This document shows, in pieces, positions 53,595-62,149 of a DNA stretch of 64,000 bases. Made by a program: the position numbers and the translations under genes. Within the stretch, counting starts at the first letter, position 1. Each line of letters opens with the position of its first letter. Below the pieces are notes generated by a model. The model ran no database searches, was not told the origin of the DNA, and saw only the letters and a list, made by a program, of their open reading frames with translations. The stretch comes from Streptomyces lomondensis (GTDB lineage Bacteria > Actinomycetota > Actinomycetes > Streptomycetales > Streptomycetaceae). The stretch spans positions 372,001 through 436,000 of the forward strand of contig NZ_BMWC01000002.1 in assembly GCF_014651035.1 (NCBI RefSeq), in the 5' to 3' direction.

Positions 53595-54233
53595 ATGTCC
53601 GCTGCAGCCGTCGAGCGGCCTTACGGAAAGCGTCCGCTGATCGCGGAGGCCAACCGGCTCATGGAGCGCAACCCGGGCTACCGAGTCGAGATCATCGGAG
53701 GCCAGATCCTCGTGTCCCCACCTCCCGACGGCCCTCACGGCGATGTCATGACCGACCTGACGCTGCCTTTCATCGCGGCCGGCCTCCACGGGACGGAGTC
53801 ACGACTGATCCAGGGCATCGGCCTCTGGTTGCCGACCGGGGCGGAGGACTACGCGATCCCGGACCTGTCCCTGGTGGACGCCGACTACCGGGACCACCTC
53901 ATCGAGAACAACTGCTACGACCCCGTCTGCTTCCGCCTGGTCCTGGAGGTCACCTCCAGCAACTACCGGACGGACCTGCGTACCAAGGTCACCGCGTACG
54001 CGGAGGCGAAGGTCCCCGTGTATGTCATCGTCGACCGTAAGCACGAGCGCCTCCACGTCCTCACCGACCCCGTCGGGGACACGTACGAGAACCACCGCCC
54101 GCACGCCCCCGGCGAGATCGTCTCCCTTCCCGACTCCCTCGGCGCCAAGGTCACCTTGGACGTTGCGGAGATCTTGAAGGCAGGCCAAGCGAAAAAGGTC
54201 GACCGACCCGATCCGGACAGAAACGGAACCTGA
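53595..54233 (+). CDS. Uma2 family PD-(D/E)xK nuclease-like protein (second member)
   Basis: A 212-residue Uma2 protein: RNPGYRVEIIGGQILVSPPPDGPHGDV, DYAIPDLSLVDADY, FRLVLEVTSSNYRTDLRTKVTAYAEAKVPVYVIVDRKHERL. The E ... P-D ... E-x-T-S pattern fits the fold; the lysine of the nuclease motif is displaced (SSNYRTD instead of SKS). It shares only the family framework with the gene at 9774. ATG at 53595 with GGGAGG. Function unknown, as for the whole family. Confidence 0.85.
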   Translation: MSAAAVERPYGKRPLIAEANRLMERNPGYRVEIIGGQILVSPPPDGPHGDVMTDLTLPFIAAGLHGTESRLIQGIGLWLPTGAEDYAIPDLSLVDADYRDHLIENNCYDPVCFRLVLEVTSSNYRTDLRTKVTAYAEAKVPVYVIVDRKHERLHVLTDPVGDTYENHRPHAPGEIVSLPDSLGAKVTLDVAEILKAGQAKKVDRPDPDRNGT

Positions 54234-54292
54234 CCGGCCACTCAGGGCTCGGCGCCAGTCACGTCTGGGACTCCCGTGGCCAGACTGCCCGC

Positions 54293-55066
54293 ATGGCATA
54301 CCTCAGAAGGGCCGCCGCCGCGCTCCTGGCCACGACATCCGCGCTGCTCACGGCATCCCCCACAGTCTCGGCAACACCCTCCCCCGTCTTCGAGCGGGAG
54401 AACTTCAACCGCCTCCCCCTCGGCCCGGTCACCACGGGTCCCGGCTGGACCACCGACACGTCCGACGGCGCCCTCACCGTCGCCCCCAGCTCCGCCGGTC
54501 ACGGCCGCGAACTCCGCATCCGCACCGAGGGCAACGGCCACGCCTTCCTCGTCTTCCCCGGCCTCGCCCCGCCCGGCAACAGCTTCTGGGCCCGCCTGCG
54601 CCTCCGCGTGGACGCCTTCCCCACGGCCCCCGACTGGGCGCACTGGACCCTCGCGGAGGCCTCCGGCCCAGACTCCCCGACCCTGGTCCGCCCACTGGGC
54701 GGCCAGTACGCCCCCACCGACCAGGGCAACTTCTGGGGTGTCGGCTCGGACCTCGGCCCCACGGGCGACTGGACGGCCTGGAAGACCTCGGCGCCCGCGC
54801 GTCCCGGTGAGTGGCAGTGCGTCGAATTCCACCTGGACGCCACTGACAACCGCGTCACCGTCTACTTCGACGGCGTCGAACAGCCCGACCTGACGGTCTC
54901 CACCCACCACCACGGCGGCACGTCGGACCCGTTCGTCTTCCCGGCGTTCGACGAGCTGAAGTTGGGCTGGCAGCTCTACCAGGCCGACCCCAGCCCGTCC
55001 TCCTACGACGTCCGCATGGACGACATCGCGCTGAGCACCCGGCGGGTGGGCGGCTGCGGGGCCTGA
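54293..55066 (+). CDS. Secreted Cip1-like protein
   Basis: A 257-residue exported protein. Signal RRAAAALLATTSALLTASPTVSA, then a single jelly-roll-type domain: FNRLPLGPVTTGPGWTTDTSDGALTVAPSSAGHGRELRIRTEGNGHAFLVF, FWARLRLRVDAFPTAPDWAHWTLAEA, GDWTAWKTSAPARPGEWQCVEFHLDATDNRVTVYFDGVEQPDLTV, and ELKLGWQLYQADPSPSSYDVRMDDIALS. This outline resembles fungal Cip1-like proteins and polysaccharide-lyase-like folds found in streptomycetes. The two cysteines (WQCVEF and GGCGA) could form a disulfide. Activity unknown. Confidence 0.68.
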   Translation: MAYLRRAAAALLATTSALLTASPTVSATPSPVFERENFNRLPLGPVTTGPGWTTDTSDGALTVAPSSAGHGRELRIRTEGNGHAFLVFPGLAPPGNSFWARLRLRVDAFPTAPDWAHWTLAEASGPDSPTLVRPLGGQYAPTDQGNFWGVGSDLGPTGDWTAWKTSAPARPGEWQCVEFHLDATDNRVTVYFDGVEQPDLTVSTHHHGGTSDPFVFPAFDELKLGWQLYQADPSPSSYDVRMDDIALSTRRVGGCGA

Positions 55067-55094
55067 ACAGGCCGGCATGATCGGCAGCCATGTG

Positions 55095-55153
55095 TTGAAC
55101 ATGTTCAAAAAGGGGTCTAGAGTCTCTCTCGACAGCGTTTTGAACGCGTTCAA
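55095..55153 (+). promoter_or_regulatory. Promoter with two TetR-type operators
   Basis: Perfect 14-base palindromes TTGAACATGTTCAA (55095-55108) and TTGAACGCGTTCAA (55140-55153), centres 45 bases apart. The first provides the -35 TTGAAC (55095-55100); a 17-base spacer leads to TAGAGT (55118-55123). The second is in the leader, just before the ribosome site of the gene at 55167. The TetR-family gene at 56144 is the third gene of the same operon and the natural regulator. Confidence 0.78.
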
Positions 55154-55166
55154 GAAGGGTGGGGCA

Positions 55167-55574
55167 ATGGACCGTACGGTCGTCGCCTATGTCATCTACC
55201 TGGTGGTCAGCGTCGGGCTGACCATCTGGGTGGCCCGCACGCTCAGCCGGAACGGGAGGGTCTTCCTCGCCGACGTGCTGCACGGCAACGAGAAGCTCGC
55301 CGACGCCGTCAACCACCTCCTGGTGGTCGGCTTCTACCTCGTCAACCTCGGGTTCGTCGCGCTGTACCTGAGCGGTGACGAGACCATCACCGACACGCGC
55401 GGTGTCTTCGAGGCCCTGTCGACCAAGCTCGGCGTGGTGCTGCTCGTGCTCGGCGTGATGCACCTGGCCAACGTCTACGTGCTGAACCGGATCCGGCGGC
55501 GCGGGACCATGGAGCGGGAGCAGGTGCCGCCGGTGCCGCCGCAGGGCTGGGTCGCCCCGTCGGCGCAGGCCTGA
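55167..55574 (+). CDS. Small integral membrane protein of a TetR-controlled operon
   Basis: A 135-residue protein with three or four helices: VVAYVIYLVVSVGLTIWVARTL, AVNHLLVVGFYLVNLGFVALYLS, and LSTKLGVVLLVLGVMHLANVYVLNRIRRRG. The cytoplasmic stretch SRNGRVFLADVLHGNEKLADAVNHL is conserved in similar actinobacterial proteins as I recall, function unknown. ATG at 55167 has AAGGGTGGGG; the longer frame from 55077 would run through both operators and is rejected. It precedes the DCC gene by 12 bases. Confidence 0.8.
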   Translation: MDRTVVAYVIYLVVSVGLTIWVARTLSRNGRVFLADVLHGNEKLADAVNHLLVVGFYLVNLGFVALYLSGDETITDTRGVFEALSTKLGVVLLVLGVMHLANVYVLNRIRRRGTMEREQVPPVPPQGWVAPSAQA

Positions 55575-55586
55575 GCGGAGGCCCGC

Positions 55587-56126
55587 ATGAACGCCACCGG
55601 CGCGAACGCCGGCGTCCCGCACGCACCCGCACCGGTCCGCCGGCTCACCGTCCTGTACGACGCCGAGTGCTCCCTGTGCGCGTTCCTGCGCGACTGGCTC
55701 CGGCGGCAGCCCCAGCTGGTGCCGCTGGAGCTGGTCCCGGCCGCCTCCGAGGAGGCCCGGCGGCGCTTTCCCGGCCTCGACCACGGCCGCACCCTCGACG
55801 AGATCACCGTTGTGGGTGACGCCGGGCAGGTCTACGAGGGACCCGCCGCCTGGATCGTCACCCTGTGGGCGCTGCGCGAGCACCGGCCGCTCGCCCACCG
55901 GCTGAGCACGCCGTCGGGTGCCCGGCTCGCCAAGGGCGCGGTGCTCGCCGCCGCCAAATGGCGCGGGGCGCAGTGGCACCGGGGGCAGCGGGAGGGGGCG
56001 CGGTGGGGCGGGCGGGTGTACCGGCGGGCGGACGGGTGGTCGTACGACCCGGACGGCGGCTGGTCCTACACCGCCCCGGGCTGCGCGGACGGCACCTGTG
56101 CCCCTCGCCCGGCGCCCGGGCGCTGA
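55587..56126 (+). CDS. DCC-family thiol-disulfide oxidoreductase-like protein
   Basis: A 179-residue protein with the DCC1 signature: TVLYDAECSLCAFLRDWLRRQPQL holds the D-x-x-C-x-x-C redox pair, followed by FPGLDHGRTLDEITVVGDAGQVYEGPAAWIVTLWAL. The second half is unusual, with a basic helix and a Trp/Tyr/Gly-rich segment (WGGRVYRRADGWSYDPDGGWSYTAPGCADGTCAP) adding another C-x4-C. The family is predicted to be thioredoxin-like membrane-associated oxidoreductases. It lies between the membrane-protein gene and the tetR gene of the same operon. Confidence 0.85.
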   Translation: MNATGANAGVPHAPAPVRRLTVLYDAECSLCAFLRDWLRRQPQLVPLELVPAASEEARRRFPGLDHGRTLDEITVVGDAGQVYEGPAAWIVTLWALREHRPLAHRLSTPSGARLAKGAVLAAAKWRGAQWHRGQREGARWGGRVYRRADGWSYDPDGGWSYTAPGCADGTCAPRPAPGR

Positions 56127-56143
56127 CGTTAGGCTCTCTTCCC

Positions 56144-56884
56144 GTGCCCGCGAAGAACGACGGCCCCGGCGACGGCGCCAACCCGACCAAGTCCGAGCAG
56201 ACCCGCGCGCTGATCCTGGAGACGGCCATGCGGCTGTTCCAGGAGCGCGGCTACGACAAGACGACGATGCGGGCCATCGCCAAGGAGGCCGGGGTCTCCG
56301 TCGGGAACGCGTACTACTACTTCGAGGGCAAGGAGCACCTGATCCAGGGCTTCTACGACCGGATCGCCGCCGAGCACCAGGTGGCGGTCCGGGAGATCCT
56401 GGACCGGGAGACCGACCTGGAGGCGCGTCTCGCGGGTGTGCTGCGGGCCTGGCTGGACATCGCGGCGCCCTACCACGAGTTCGCGGTGCAGTTCTTCAAG
56501 AACGCCGCCGACCCGGACAGCCCGCTCAGCCCCTTCTCCCCCGAGTCGGAGCACGCGCGCGAGGAGGCGATCAGCGTCCACCGGGACGTGCTGGCCGGGG
56601 TGAAGACCAAGGTGCCCGAGGAACTGCGGGACATCCTGCCCGAGTTGATGTGGCTGTCCCAGATGGGGCTCTGCCTGTACTGGATCTTCGACCGGACCGA
56701 GGGCCGCGAGCGCAGCTACCGGCTCGCCGAGCGCGGTGCCCGGCTCACCGCGCGCGGCGTCGCCCTGGCCCGCTTCCGGGTGCTGCGGCCCCTCGTCCGC
56801 GAGGTGCACGAGCTGTTCACGGACTTCCTGCCGGGCATGACGCGGGCGATCCCGGACCCGGCCGCGCGGCGCACCGGCGCCTAG
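56144..56884 (+). CDS. TetR-family regulator
   Basis: A 246-residue regulator with helix-turn-helix at residues 15-65 (SEQTRALILETAMRLFQERGYDKTTMRAIAKEAGVSVGNAYYYFEGKEHLIQGFYDRIAAEH). The C-terminal domain is longer than usual (EHAREEAISVHRDVLAGVKTKVPEELRDILPELMWLSQMGLCLYWIFDRTEG) with hydrophobic helices suited to a lipophilic ligand. GTG at 56144 has no ribosome site, but TAGGCT lies at 56131-56136, so it may also have its own leaderless transcript besides the operon message. It probably binds the TTGAAC palindromes upstream of 55167. Confidence 0.9.
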   Translation: MPAKNDGPGDGANPTKSEQTRALILETAMRLFQERGYDKTTMRAIAKEAGVSVGNAYYYFEGKEHLIQGFYDRIAAEHQVAVREILDRETDLEARLAGVLRAWLDIAAPYHEFAVQFFKNAADPDSPLSPFSPESEHAREEAISVHRDVLAGVKTKVPEELRDILPELMWLSQMGLCLYWIFDRTEGRERSYRLAERGARLTARGVALARFRVLRPLVREVHELFTDFLPGMTRAIPDPAARRTGA

Positions 56885-56898
56885 GGTCTGCCGGGGCG

Positions 56899-58455
56899 TC
56901 AGATCCCGGTGAGGCTCCACAGCCGGAACACGCCCGTGCCGTCCGAGAGGTACTGGCCGCCGCCGATGTCCTCGGTGGTGACGACGTACTCCTTCGCCTG
57001 CCACAGCGGCAGCACCGGCACGTCCCGCGCGACGGTCTGCTGCACGGCGCGGAAGTCCTGGTCGGCCTCGCTGCGGTCGGCGTAGCGCCGGCTGTCGGTG
57101 ATGAGCCGGTCGACCGTCTTGCTGCTGTAGCCGGTGTTCATGGCGCTGTCCGTGCCGACGAGCGCGGCGCCGAAGGTGTCCGGGTCGGGGAAGTCGGCGA
57201 CCCAGCCGACGGCGTACGCGTCGAGCTTGCCGCTCGCCCACCGCTTCTGGAAGTCGGTCCACTCGTAGCCCTGGACCGTGACCTGGAACAGGCCGGTCGC
57301 CTCCAGCTCCCGCTTGATCTCGGCGGCCTCCTGCGCACCGGCGCCGCGGCCCTTGGCGTAGCCGTAGGTGAAGCGGACCGGCAGGGTCACGCCGGCCTCG
57401 GTGAGGAGCTGCCGTGCCTTCTTCGGGTCCTGCTTCGGGTAGTCGTCGAAGAACGAGGCGGTGTGGCCGGTGAGGCCGGCCGGGATCAGCGAGTACAGCG
57501 GGTCGACGGTCCCGTCGTACACGGTGGCGGCCAGCCGCTCGCGGTCGATCAGCCAGGCCATGGCCTGCCGGACCTTCGGGTCGTGCAGGGGCTTGCCCGC
57601 ACGGGTGTTGAAGTACAGGTTCCGGGTCTCGGAGCCGTCCGCCTCGAAGACGCGCTGCGTGGGGTCGCTCGGGTTCAGTCCGGCGAGCACCTGCGGCGGC
57701 AGCTGGCGGGTCGCGACCTCGATCCGCTTGTCCTTCCAGGCGGTGTCCAGGGCGCCGGGGTCGCCGTAGTAGCGCAGTTCGACGGGCCGGTGCGCACCGC
57801 CCTGGACGGCGCCCTGGTAGTGCCGGTTGGGGGCGAGGACCGCCCTCCTGTCCTTCGTGTACGAGGTGAGGGTGTACGGGCCCGTGCCGTCGACACCGTC
57901 GCCGGTGCGCAGCCTGCCGGCCGGGTACTTGGTGCGGTCGACGATCGAGCCGGCGCCGGTGGCCACCTTGAACGGGAACGTGGCGTCGGGCGAGGACAGG
58001 TGGAACGTGACGGTCATGCCGTCGGCGTCCACCGAGCGCAGGGTCTCCAGCAAGGGCGCCGGGCCGACGGGGGACTTGATCCGCAGGATCCGGTCGAAGG
58101 AGTACCGCACGTCCTGGGCGGTCATCGTCCGGCCGCTCGGGAAGGTGAGGCCGGAGCGCAGTTCGCAGCGGTACGTCGTCAGGTCGCCGCGCACGAACGA
58201 GCAGCTCTTCGCCGCGTCCGGCACGGGGGCGGTGCCGCCCGGGGCGAAGGTCAGCAGCGACTGGAAGACGTTGCTGAACAGCGCCCAGGAGCCCGCGTCG
58301 TAGGCGCCGGCCGGGTCGAGCGAGGTGACGGCGTCCGTCGTGCCGACCGTGATGGTCCCGCCGTCGCTCTTCGACGGCAGGAACTGCCAGGCGCCCACGC
58401 CCGCGCCGGCCAGGACGAGCAGCGCCGCGATTATCCGTATGCGAACCGATCGCAT
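56899..58455 (-). CDS. Family 5 extracellular substrate-binding protein (peptide ABC type), orphan
   Basis: A 518-residue SBP_bac_5 protein. An N-terminal hydrophobic helix (RIIAALLVLAGAGVGAWQF) with no cysteine lipobox is followed by GTITVGTTDAVTSLDPAGAYDAGSWALFSNVFQSLL, LRSGLTFPSGRTMTAQDVRYSFDRIL, GTGPYTLTSYTKDRRAVLAPNRHY and KVRQAMAWLIDRERLAATVYDG. Family members bind oligopeptides, nickel or glycosides. No permease or ATPase genes are nearby, so it is an orphan that serves a distant transporter or acts as a sensor. ATG at 58455 follows GGGAGGG at eight bases. It is convergent with the TetR gene. Confidence 0.9.
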   Translation of the reverse strand: MRSVRIRIIAALLVLAGAGVGAWQFLPSKSDGGTITVGTTDAVTSLDPAGAYDAGSWALFSNVFQSLLTFAPGGTAPVPDAAKSCSFVRGDLTTYRCELRSGLTFPSGRTMTAQDVRYSFDRILRIKSPVGPAPLLETLRSVDADGMTVTFHLSSPDATFPFKVATGAGSIVDRTKYPAGRLRTGDGVDGTGPYTLTSYTKDRRAVLAPNRHYQGAVQGGAHRPVELRYYGDPGALDTAWKDKRIEVATRQLPPQVLAGLNPSDPTQRVFEADGSETRNLYFNTRAGKPLHDPKVRQAMAWLIDRERLAATVYDGTVDPLYSLIPAGLTGHTASFFDDYPKQDPKKARQLLTEAGVTLPVRFTYGYAKGRGAGAQEAAEIKRELEATGLFQVTVQGYEWTDFQKRWASGKLDAYAVGWVADFPDPDTFGAALVGTDSAMNTGYSSKTVDRLITDSRRYADRSEADQDFRAVQQTVARDVPVLPLWQAKEYVVTTEDIGGGQYLSDGTGVFRLWSLTGI

Positions 58456-58639
58456 CGGCTTTGCCCTCCCTGGGCCTCCCCGGGCCCCTTGGGCCCATGT
58501 GCGTATGCCACACCCCTTCGTGGCGGGCTCACCCAATCACAGGAGTTTGACCAGGGGGAAGGGAGATCTGATGAGTTGGGAAAGAACTTACCGATGGGCG
58601 TTTCGGTCCGGTTTCACAGCGCTCCCCTGAGGTGCGCGG

Positions 58640-60475
58640 TCAGGCCTGCTTCGACGCCAGCTCGATCAGGGTGATGTCCGACGGAGCGCCGACCCGGGTG
58701 GGCGGGCCCCAGGCGCCGGCGCCGCGGGAGACGTAGAGCTGGGTGTCGCCGTAGCGCTCCAGGCCCGCGACGGTGGGGTTGGCCGCGGCGGCGAGGAGGT
58801 TGCCGGGCCAGAGCTGGCCGCCGTGGGTGTGGCCGGAGAGCTGGAGGTCGACGCCGTGCTCGACGGCGTCGTGGATCTGGACGGGCTGGTGGGCGAGCAG
58901 CACGCAGGCGCGTGCGGTGTCCCGGTCGCCGAGGGCCCTCGCGTAGTCGGGGCCCTGGCCCTCGTCCTCGCCCGCCACGTCGTTGACTCCGGCCAGGTCG
59001 AAGTACGGCATCTCCCTGCGGGCGTTCTCCAACGGGGTCAGGCCCAGGCGGCGGACCTCCTCGACCCACTGCTCGGCGCCGGAGAAGTACTCGTGGTTGC
59101 CGGTGACGAAGTAGGACCCGTGACGGGCCCTCAGCTGGGCGAGCGGGGCGGCCGCGGGGCCCAGGTCCTTCACACTCCCGTCCACCAGGTCGCCGACGAC
59201 CGCGATCAGGTCGGGCTGGGTCGCGTTGATCGTGTCGACGACCGTCTGCGCGAAGCCGCGGCCCAGGACCGGGCCGAGGTGGATGTCGCTGACCACGGCG
59301 ATCCGGTACCCGTGCGCGGCACGCGGCAGCTTGGCCAGCGGCACGGCGACCCGCTTCACCTTCGGCCCACGCAGCACGCCGTAGGTGCCGTACCCCACGG
59401 TCCCGACAGCAGCGGCCGCGGCGGCCCCGGCGACGACCCGGGAGACGAAGAGTCGGCGGGAGGGGCCGGTGGGGGCGGGAGTGGTGGGCGCGGAGGCGGT
59501 GGGCGCGGTGGGCTCGGGCGCGGTGGGTTCGGAGGCGGTGGGCGCGGAGGCGGTGGGCGCCGTGGACTCGGGGGCGGTGGGAGCGGTGGGCTCGGGCGCG
59601 GTGGTGGTGAGCGGCTGGGGTGAGGCCTCGGGGGTGTGGTCGGCCTGCGGGTGGGGGGCGGTCGCTGTGGAGCCGGGGTCGGCGGGCGAGGCGGCTGCCG
59701 CGGCGGAAGCGGGCGCGGCGCTGCCACCGTCCGCCTGAGAACCGGCTGCCGCCGTGGAGGCAGGCGCCCCACTGGGCATGCCTGCGATGCCGTCCGCCTG
59801 AGAACCGGCTGCCGTCGCCGAGGCAGGCAACCCACCAGGCTCACCGACACCGCCGTCCGCCTGCGAACCGGCCGCCGCCGCACCTGCGGCCACCGCGGGC
59901 ACCGGCGCACCGGAGGCGCCGCCTCCCTGCGGGGTGGCTGCGGTCGTGGCGGAGGACACGGCCCCGGGCGCGTCCGCGACGCCAGCCGCCTGCGAACCAG
60001 CCGTCGTCGCACCGGCAGGCACTCCATCGCCCCGGTCGACCTGCGAGGCGGCGGCCACCTCGGACGCCGCCGCATCGGCGGGCGCGCCCGCGACGCCGTC
60101 CCCCTGCGGCCCCGTTCCCCTGTCGGACGCATCGGGCCCCGGGCCCGTTCTCGCTCGCCGGTCCAGGAACCACCGCAGCGGCGGTCGTACGACCTCCCCC
60201 GCCAGCACCGCCAGGAACAGGTAGATCGACAGGGCCAGCCACAGGAAGCCCGGCCAGGCGAGGACCTGCTGGAGCCAGAAGGGAGCGCCCGTGCGCTCGG
60301 CAACCAGGGCCGTGATCGCGAGGGCCCAGCCGCCGGCGACCAGCACGGCGCCCAGGCGGCGGGTGAGCCCCGGACCCCGGGTCGTGTCGCGGAACAGGCG
60401 TCGCCACACGTACCAGTTGGCCGTCACGAGGACGGCCAGGACGAGCAGTGCGACGAGTACGAAGACGATGGGCAC
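58640..60475 (-). CDS. Membrane metallophosphoesterase with long low-complexity linker
   Basis: A 611-residue protein. The N-terminus has three or four helices (IVFVLVALLVLAVLVTANWYVW, LGAVLVAGGWALAITALVAE, FLWLALSIYLFLAVLAGEV). Next is a 230-residue Ala/Gly/Ser/Pro/Thr linker made of irregular repeats (AAGSQADG units and PTAPEPTAPTA units). Then a Tat-like or helical entry (RRLFVSRVVAGAAAAAAVG) and a calcineurin-type phosphoesterase: VVSDIHLGPV, VVGDLVDG, GNHEYF, LAHQPVQIH and LSGHTHGGQLWPG. The phosphoesterase is on the outside or in the membrane. Relatives (YkuE/UDP-2,3-diacylglucosamine-type) lack so long a linker. GTG at 60475 has GGGAGA upstream. Confidence 0.88.
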   Translation of the reverse strand: MPIVFVLVALLVLAVLVTANWYVWRRLFRDTTRGPGLTRRLGAVLVAGGWALAITALVAERTGAPFWLQQVLAWPGFLWLALSIYLFLAVLAGEVVRPPLRWFLDRRARTGPGPDASDRGTGPQGDGVAGAPADAAASEVAAASQVDRGDGVPAGATTAGSQAAGVADAPGAVSSATTAATPQGGGASGAPVPAVAAGAAAAGSQADGGVGEPGGLPASATAAGSQADGIAGMPSGAPASTAAAGSQADGGSAAPASAAAAASPADPGSTATAPHPQADHTPEASPQPLTTTAPEPTAPTAPESTAPTASAPTASEPTAPEPTAPTASAPTTPAPTGPSRRLFVSRVVAGAAAAAAVGTVGYGTYGVLRGPKVKRVAVPLAKLPRAAHGYRIAVVSDIHLGPVLGRGFAQTVVDTINATQPDLIAVVGDLVDGSVKDLGPAAAPLAQLRARHGSYFVTGNHEYFSGAEQWVEEVRRLGLTPLENARREMPYFDLAGVNDVAGEDEGQGPDYARALGDRDTARACVLLAHQPVQIHDAVEHGVDLQLSGHTHGGQLWPGNLLAAAANPTVAGLERYGDTQLYVSRGAGAWGPPTRVGAPSDITLIELASKQA

Positions 60476-60498
60476 GGTGTCGTGTCTCCCGATTGCCG

Positions 60499-60738
60499 TT
60501 ATGACGTCCGGCGCAGTGCGCGCAGACCACGCAACCCGATGGCCCCGATGGCCGTCCCCAATACGAAGGAAACGACGGCGAGCAGCAGGTGCACCCAGAA
60601 GTAAGCCGTGGGATGACCGTCGTCGAAGGCGAGCCCGCTGCTGTCCATGACAAGGTTCTTGACGAAAGTGATCCAGATGACCCAGCTCCACACCCCGAAG
60701 GCGAGCAGGAACCAGGAGACGGGGCGGCTGAGCTTCAT
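60499..60738 (-). CDS. SCO4848-family small membrane protein
   Basis: A 79-residue membrane protein with two helices: MKLSRPVSWFLLAFGVWSWVIWITFVKNLV and a second HPTAYFWVHLLLAVVSFVLGTAIGAIGLRGLRALRR. Between them is SSGLAFDDGHPT. The sequence matches what I recall as the SCO4848 membrane-protein family, found in actinomycetes next to the D,D-carboxypeptidase gene and of unknown function. ATG at 60738. It is 23 bases upstream of the metallophosphoesterase start and probably cotranscribed. Confidence 0.88.
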   Translation of the reverse strand: MKLSRPVSWFLLAFGVWSWVIWITFVKNLVMDSSGLAFDDGHPTAYFWVHLLLAVVSFVLGTAIGAIGLRGLRALRRTS

Positions 60739-60829
60739 GAGTCCAGTATCGCCAGAGCCTGTCCGGTTCCGTTCGCGGGGTGGGGACGGAGGCGGGACTT
60801 CCCTGCGTACTGCATGTACGTTTCCGACC

Positions 60830-62149
60830 GTGCCCGCTCCCAAGAAGACCGCCAGGCGATCCCTGCTGGTCACCTCCGCCGTCCTGTCGTCCCTCGCCCT
60901 GGCCGCACCCGCCGCCGTCGCCGCCCCGAGCCCGTCACCGAGCCCTTCGGGCAGCCCGTCGACGAGCCCCTCGGCCACTCCCCCGGCGTCGATGTCGACC
61001 GTCGGCGGCGCCCGGCTCGGGCGGGCGGGGACGCAGGTGAACCTGGCGAGCGGCGTGCCGGTGCTGCCGAAGGAGGTGACCGCCCGCTCCTGGATCGTCG
61101 CCGACGCCGAGACCGGTGACGTCCTGGCCGCGCACAACGCGCACTGGCGCCTCGCCCCGGCGAGCACGCTGAAGATGCTGTTCGCGGACACGCTGCTGCC
61201 GAAGTTCCCCAGGACCGCCAAGCACAAGGTCGCGCCCTCCGACCTGGCGGGCATCGGCTCGGGCTCCAGCATGGTCGGGATAAAGGAGGACGAGACGTAC
61301 ACCGTCCACGACCTGTGGCTCGGGGTCTTCCTGCGCTCCGGCAACGACGCCGTACACGTGCTGTCCGCGATGAACGACGGCATCGAGAACACCGTCAAGG
61401 AGATGAACGAGCACGCCGAGGAGCTCCAGGCCCTCGACACGCACGTCGTCAGCCCGGACGGCTACGACGCCGAGGGGCAGGTCTCGTCGGCCTACGACCT
61501 GACGCTGATCGCCCGCTCCGGGATGCAGAAGAAGGACTTCCGCGAGTACGCCTCGACGGTCAGCGCGAAGTTCCCCGGCGAGACGAAGAAGGACAAGAAG
61601 GGCAAGACGGTCCGCAAGGCCTTCGAGATCCAGAACACCAACCGGCTGCTGGCCGGTGACTCCGACGTGCCCGTCTACCAGGGCATCGCGGGCGTCAAGA
61701 ACGGCAACACCACCAACGCGGGCGCCACCTTCACCGGCGTCGCCGAGCGGGACGGCAAGGTGCTGCTGGTCACGGTCATGAACCCGGAGAAGGACGAGCA
61801 CAACGAGGTCTACAAGGAGACCGCCCGGCTGTTCGACTGGGGCTTCAAGGCGGCCGGGAAGGTGCAGCCGGTGGGCGAGCTGGTGCCGCCGAAGAGCGCC
61901 GCGCAGGCCAGTGCCCAGCCCGGCGCGAACCCCTCCGGCGAGGCCGGTGGCGCCGGGGACGGCGGCAGCGGCACGGCCGGGACCGGCGCCAAGCCGGTGG
62001 CCAGCGCCCCGGCCGCGAAGGGCTCCAGCGGCGTCGGGGTCGCGCTCGGCATCACCGGGGGTGTGCTGGTACTGCTCGCGGGCGGCGCGTTCCTGGTCAA
62101 CCGCCGCTGGCCGCTGCCGGATCTGGTGCGCCGCCGGACTCGTCCGTGA
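60830..62149 (+). CDS. D-alanyl-D-alanine carboxypeptidase (S11, class C PBP)
   Basis: A 439-residue penicillin-binding protein that trims D-Ala from peptidoglycan stems. Signal peptide RRSLLVTSAVLSSLALAAPAAVA, Ser/Pro linker, then the S11 motifs: S112-T-L-K115 in APASTLKML, S170-G-N172, and K290-N-G292 in place of the usual KTG. A Gly/Ala/Ser linker and a C-terminal transmembrane anchor (GVALGITGGVLVLLAGGAFLV) with basic tail follow. GTG at 60830 has no ribosome site; TACGTT seven bases upstream suggests a leaderless message. Its 3' end overlaps the convergent YihY gene by 53 bases. I recall the S. coelicolor counterpart as SCO4847. Confidence 0.92.
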   Translation: MPAPKKTARRSLLVTSAVLSSLALAAPAAVAAPSPSPSPSGSPSTSPSATPPASMSTVGGARLGRAGTQVNLASGVPVLPKEVTARSWIVADAETGDVLAAHNAHWRLAPASTLKMLFADTLLPKFPRTAKHKVAPSDLAGIGSGSSMVGIKEDETYTVHDLWLGVFLRSGNDAVHVLSAMNDGIENTVKEMNEHAEELQALDTHVVSPDGYDAEGQVSSAYDLTLIARSGMQKKDFREYASTVSAKFPGETKKDKKGKTVRKAFEIQNTNRLLAGDSDVPVYQGIAGVKNGNTTNAGATFTGVAERDGKVLLVTVMNPEKDEHNEVYKETARLFDWGFKAAGKVQPVGELVPPKSAAQASAQPGANPSGEAGGAGDGGSGTAGTGAKPVASAPAAKGSSGVGVALGITGGVLVLLAGGAFLVNRRWPLPDLVRRRTRP

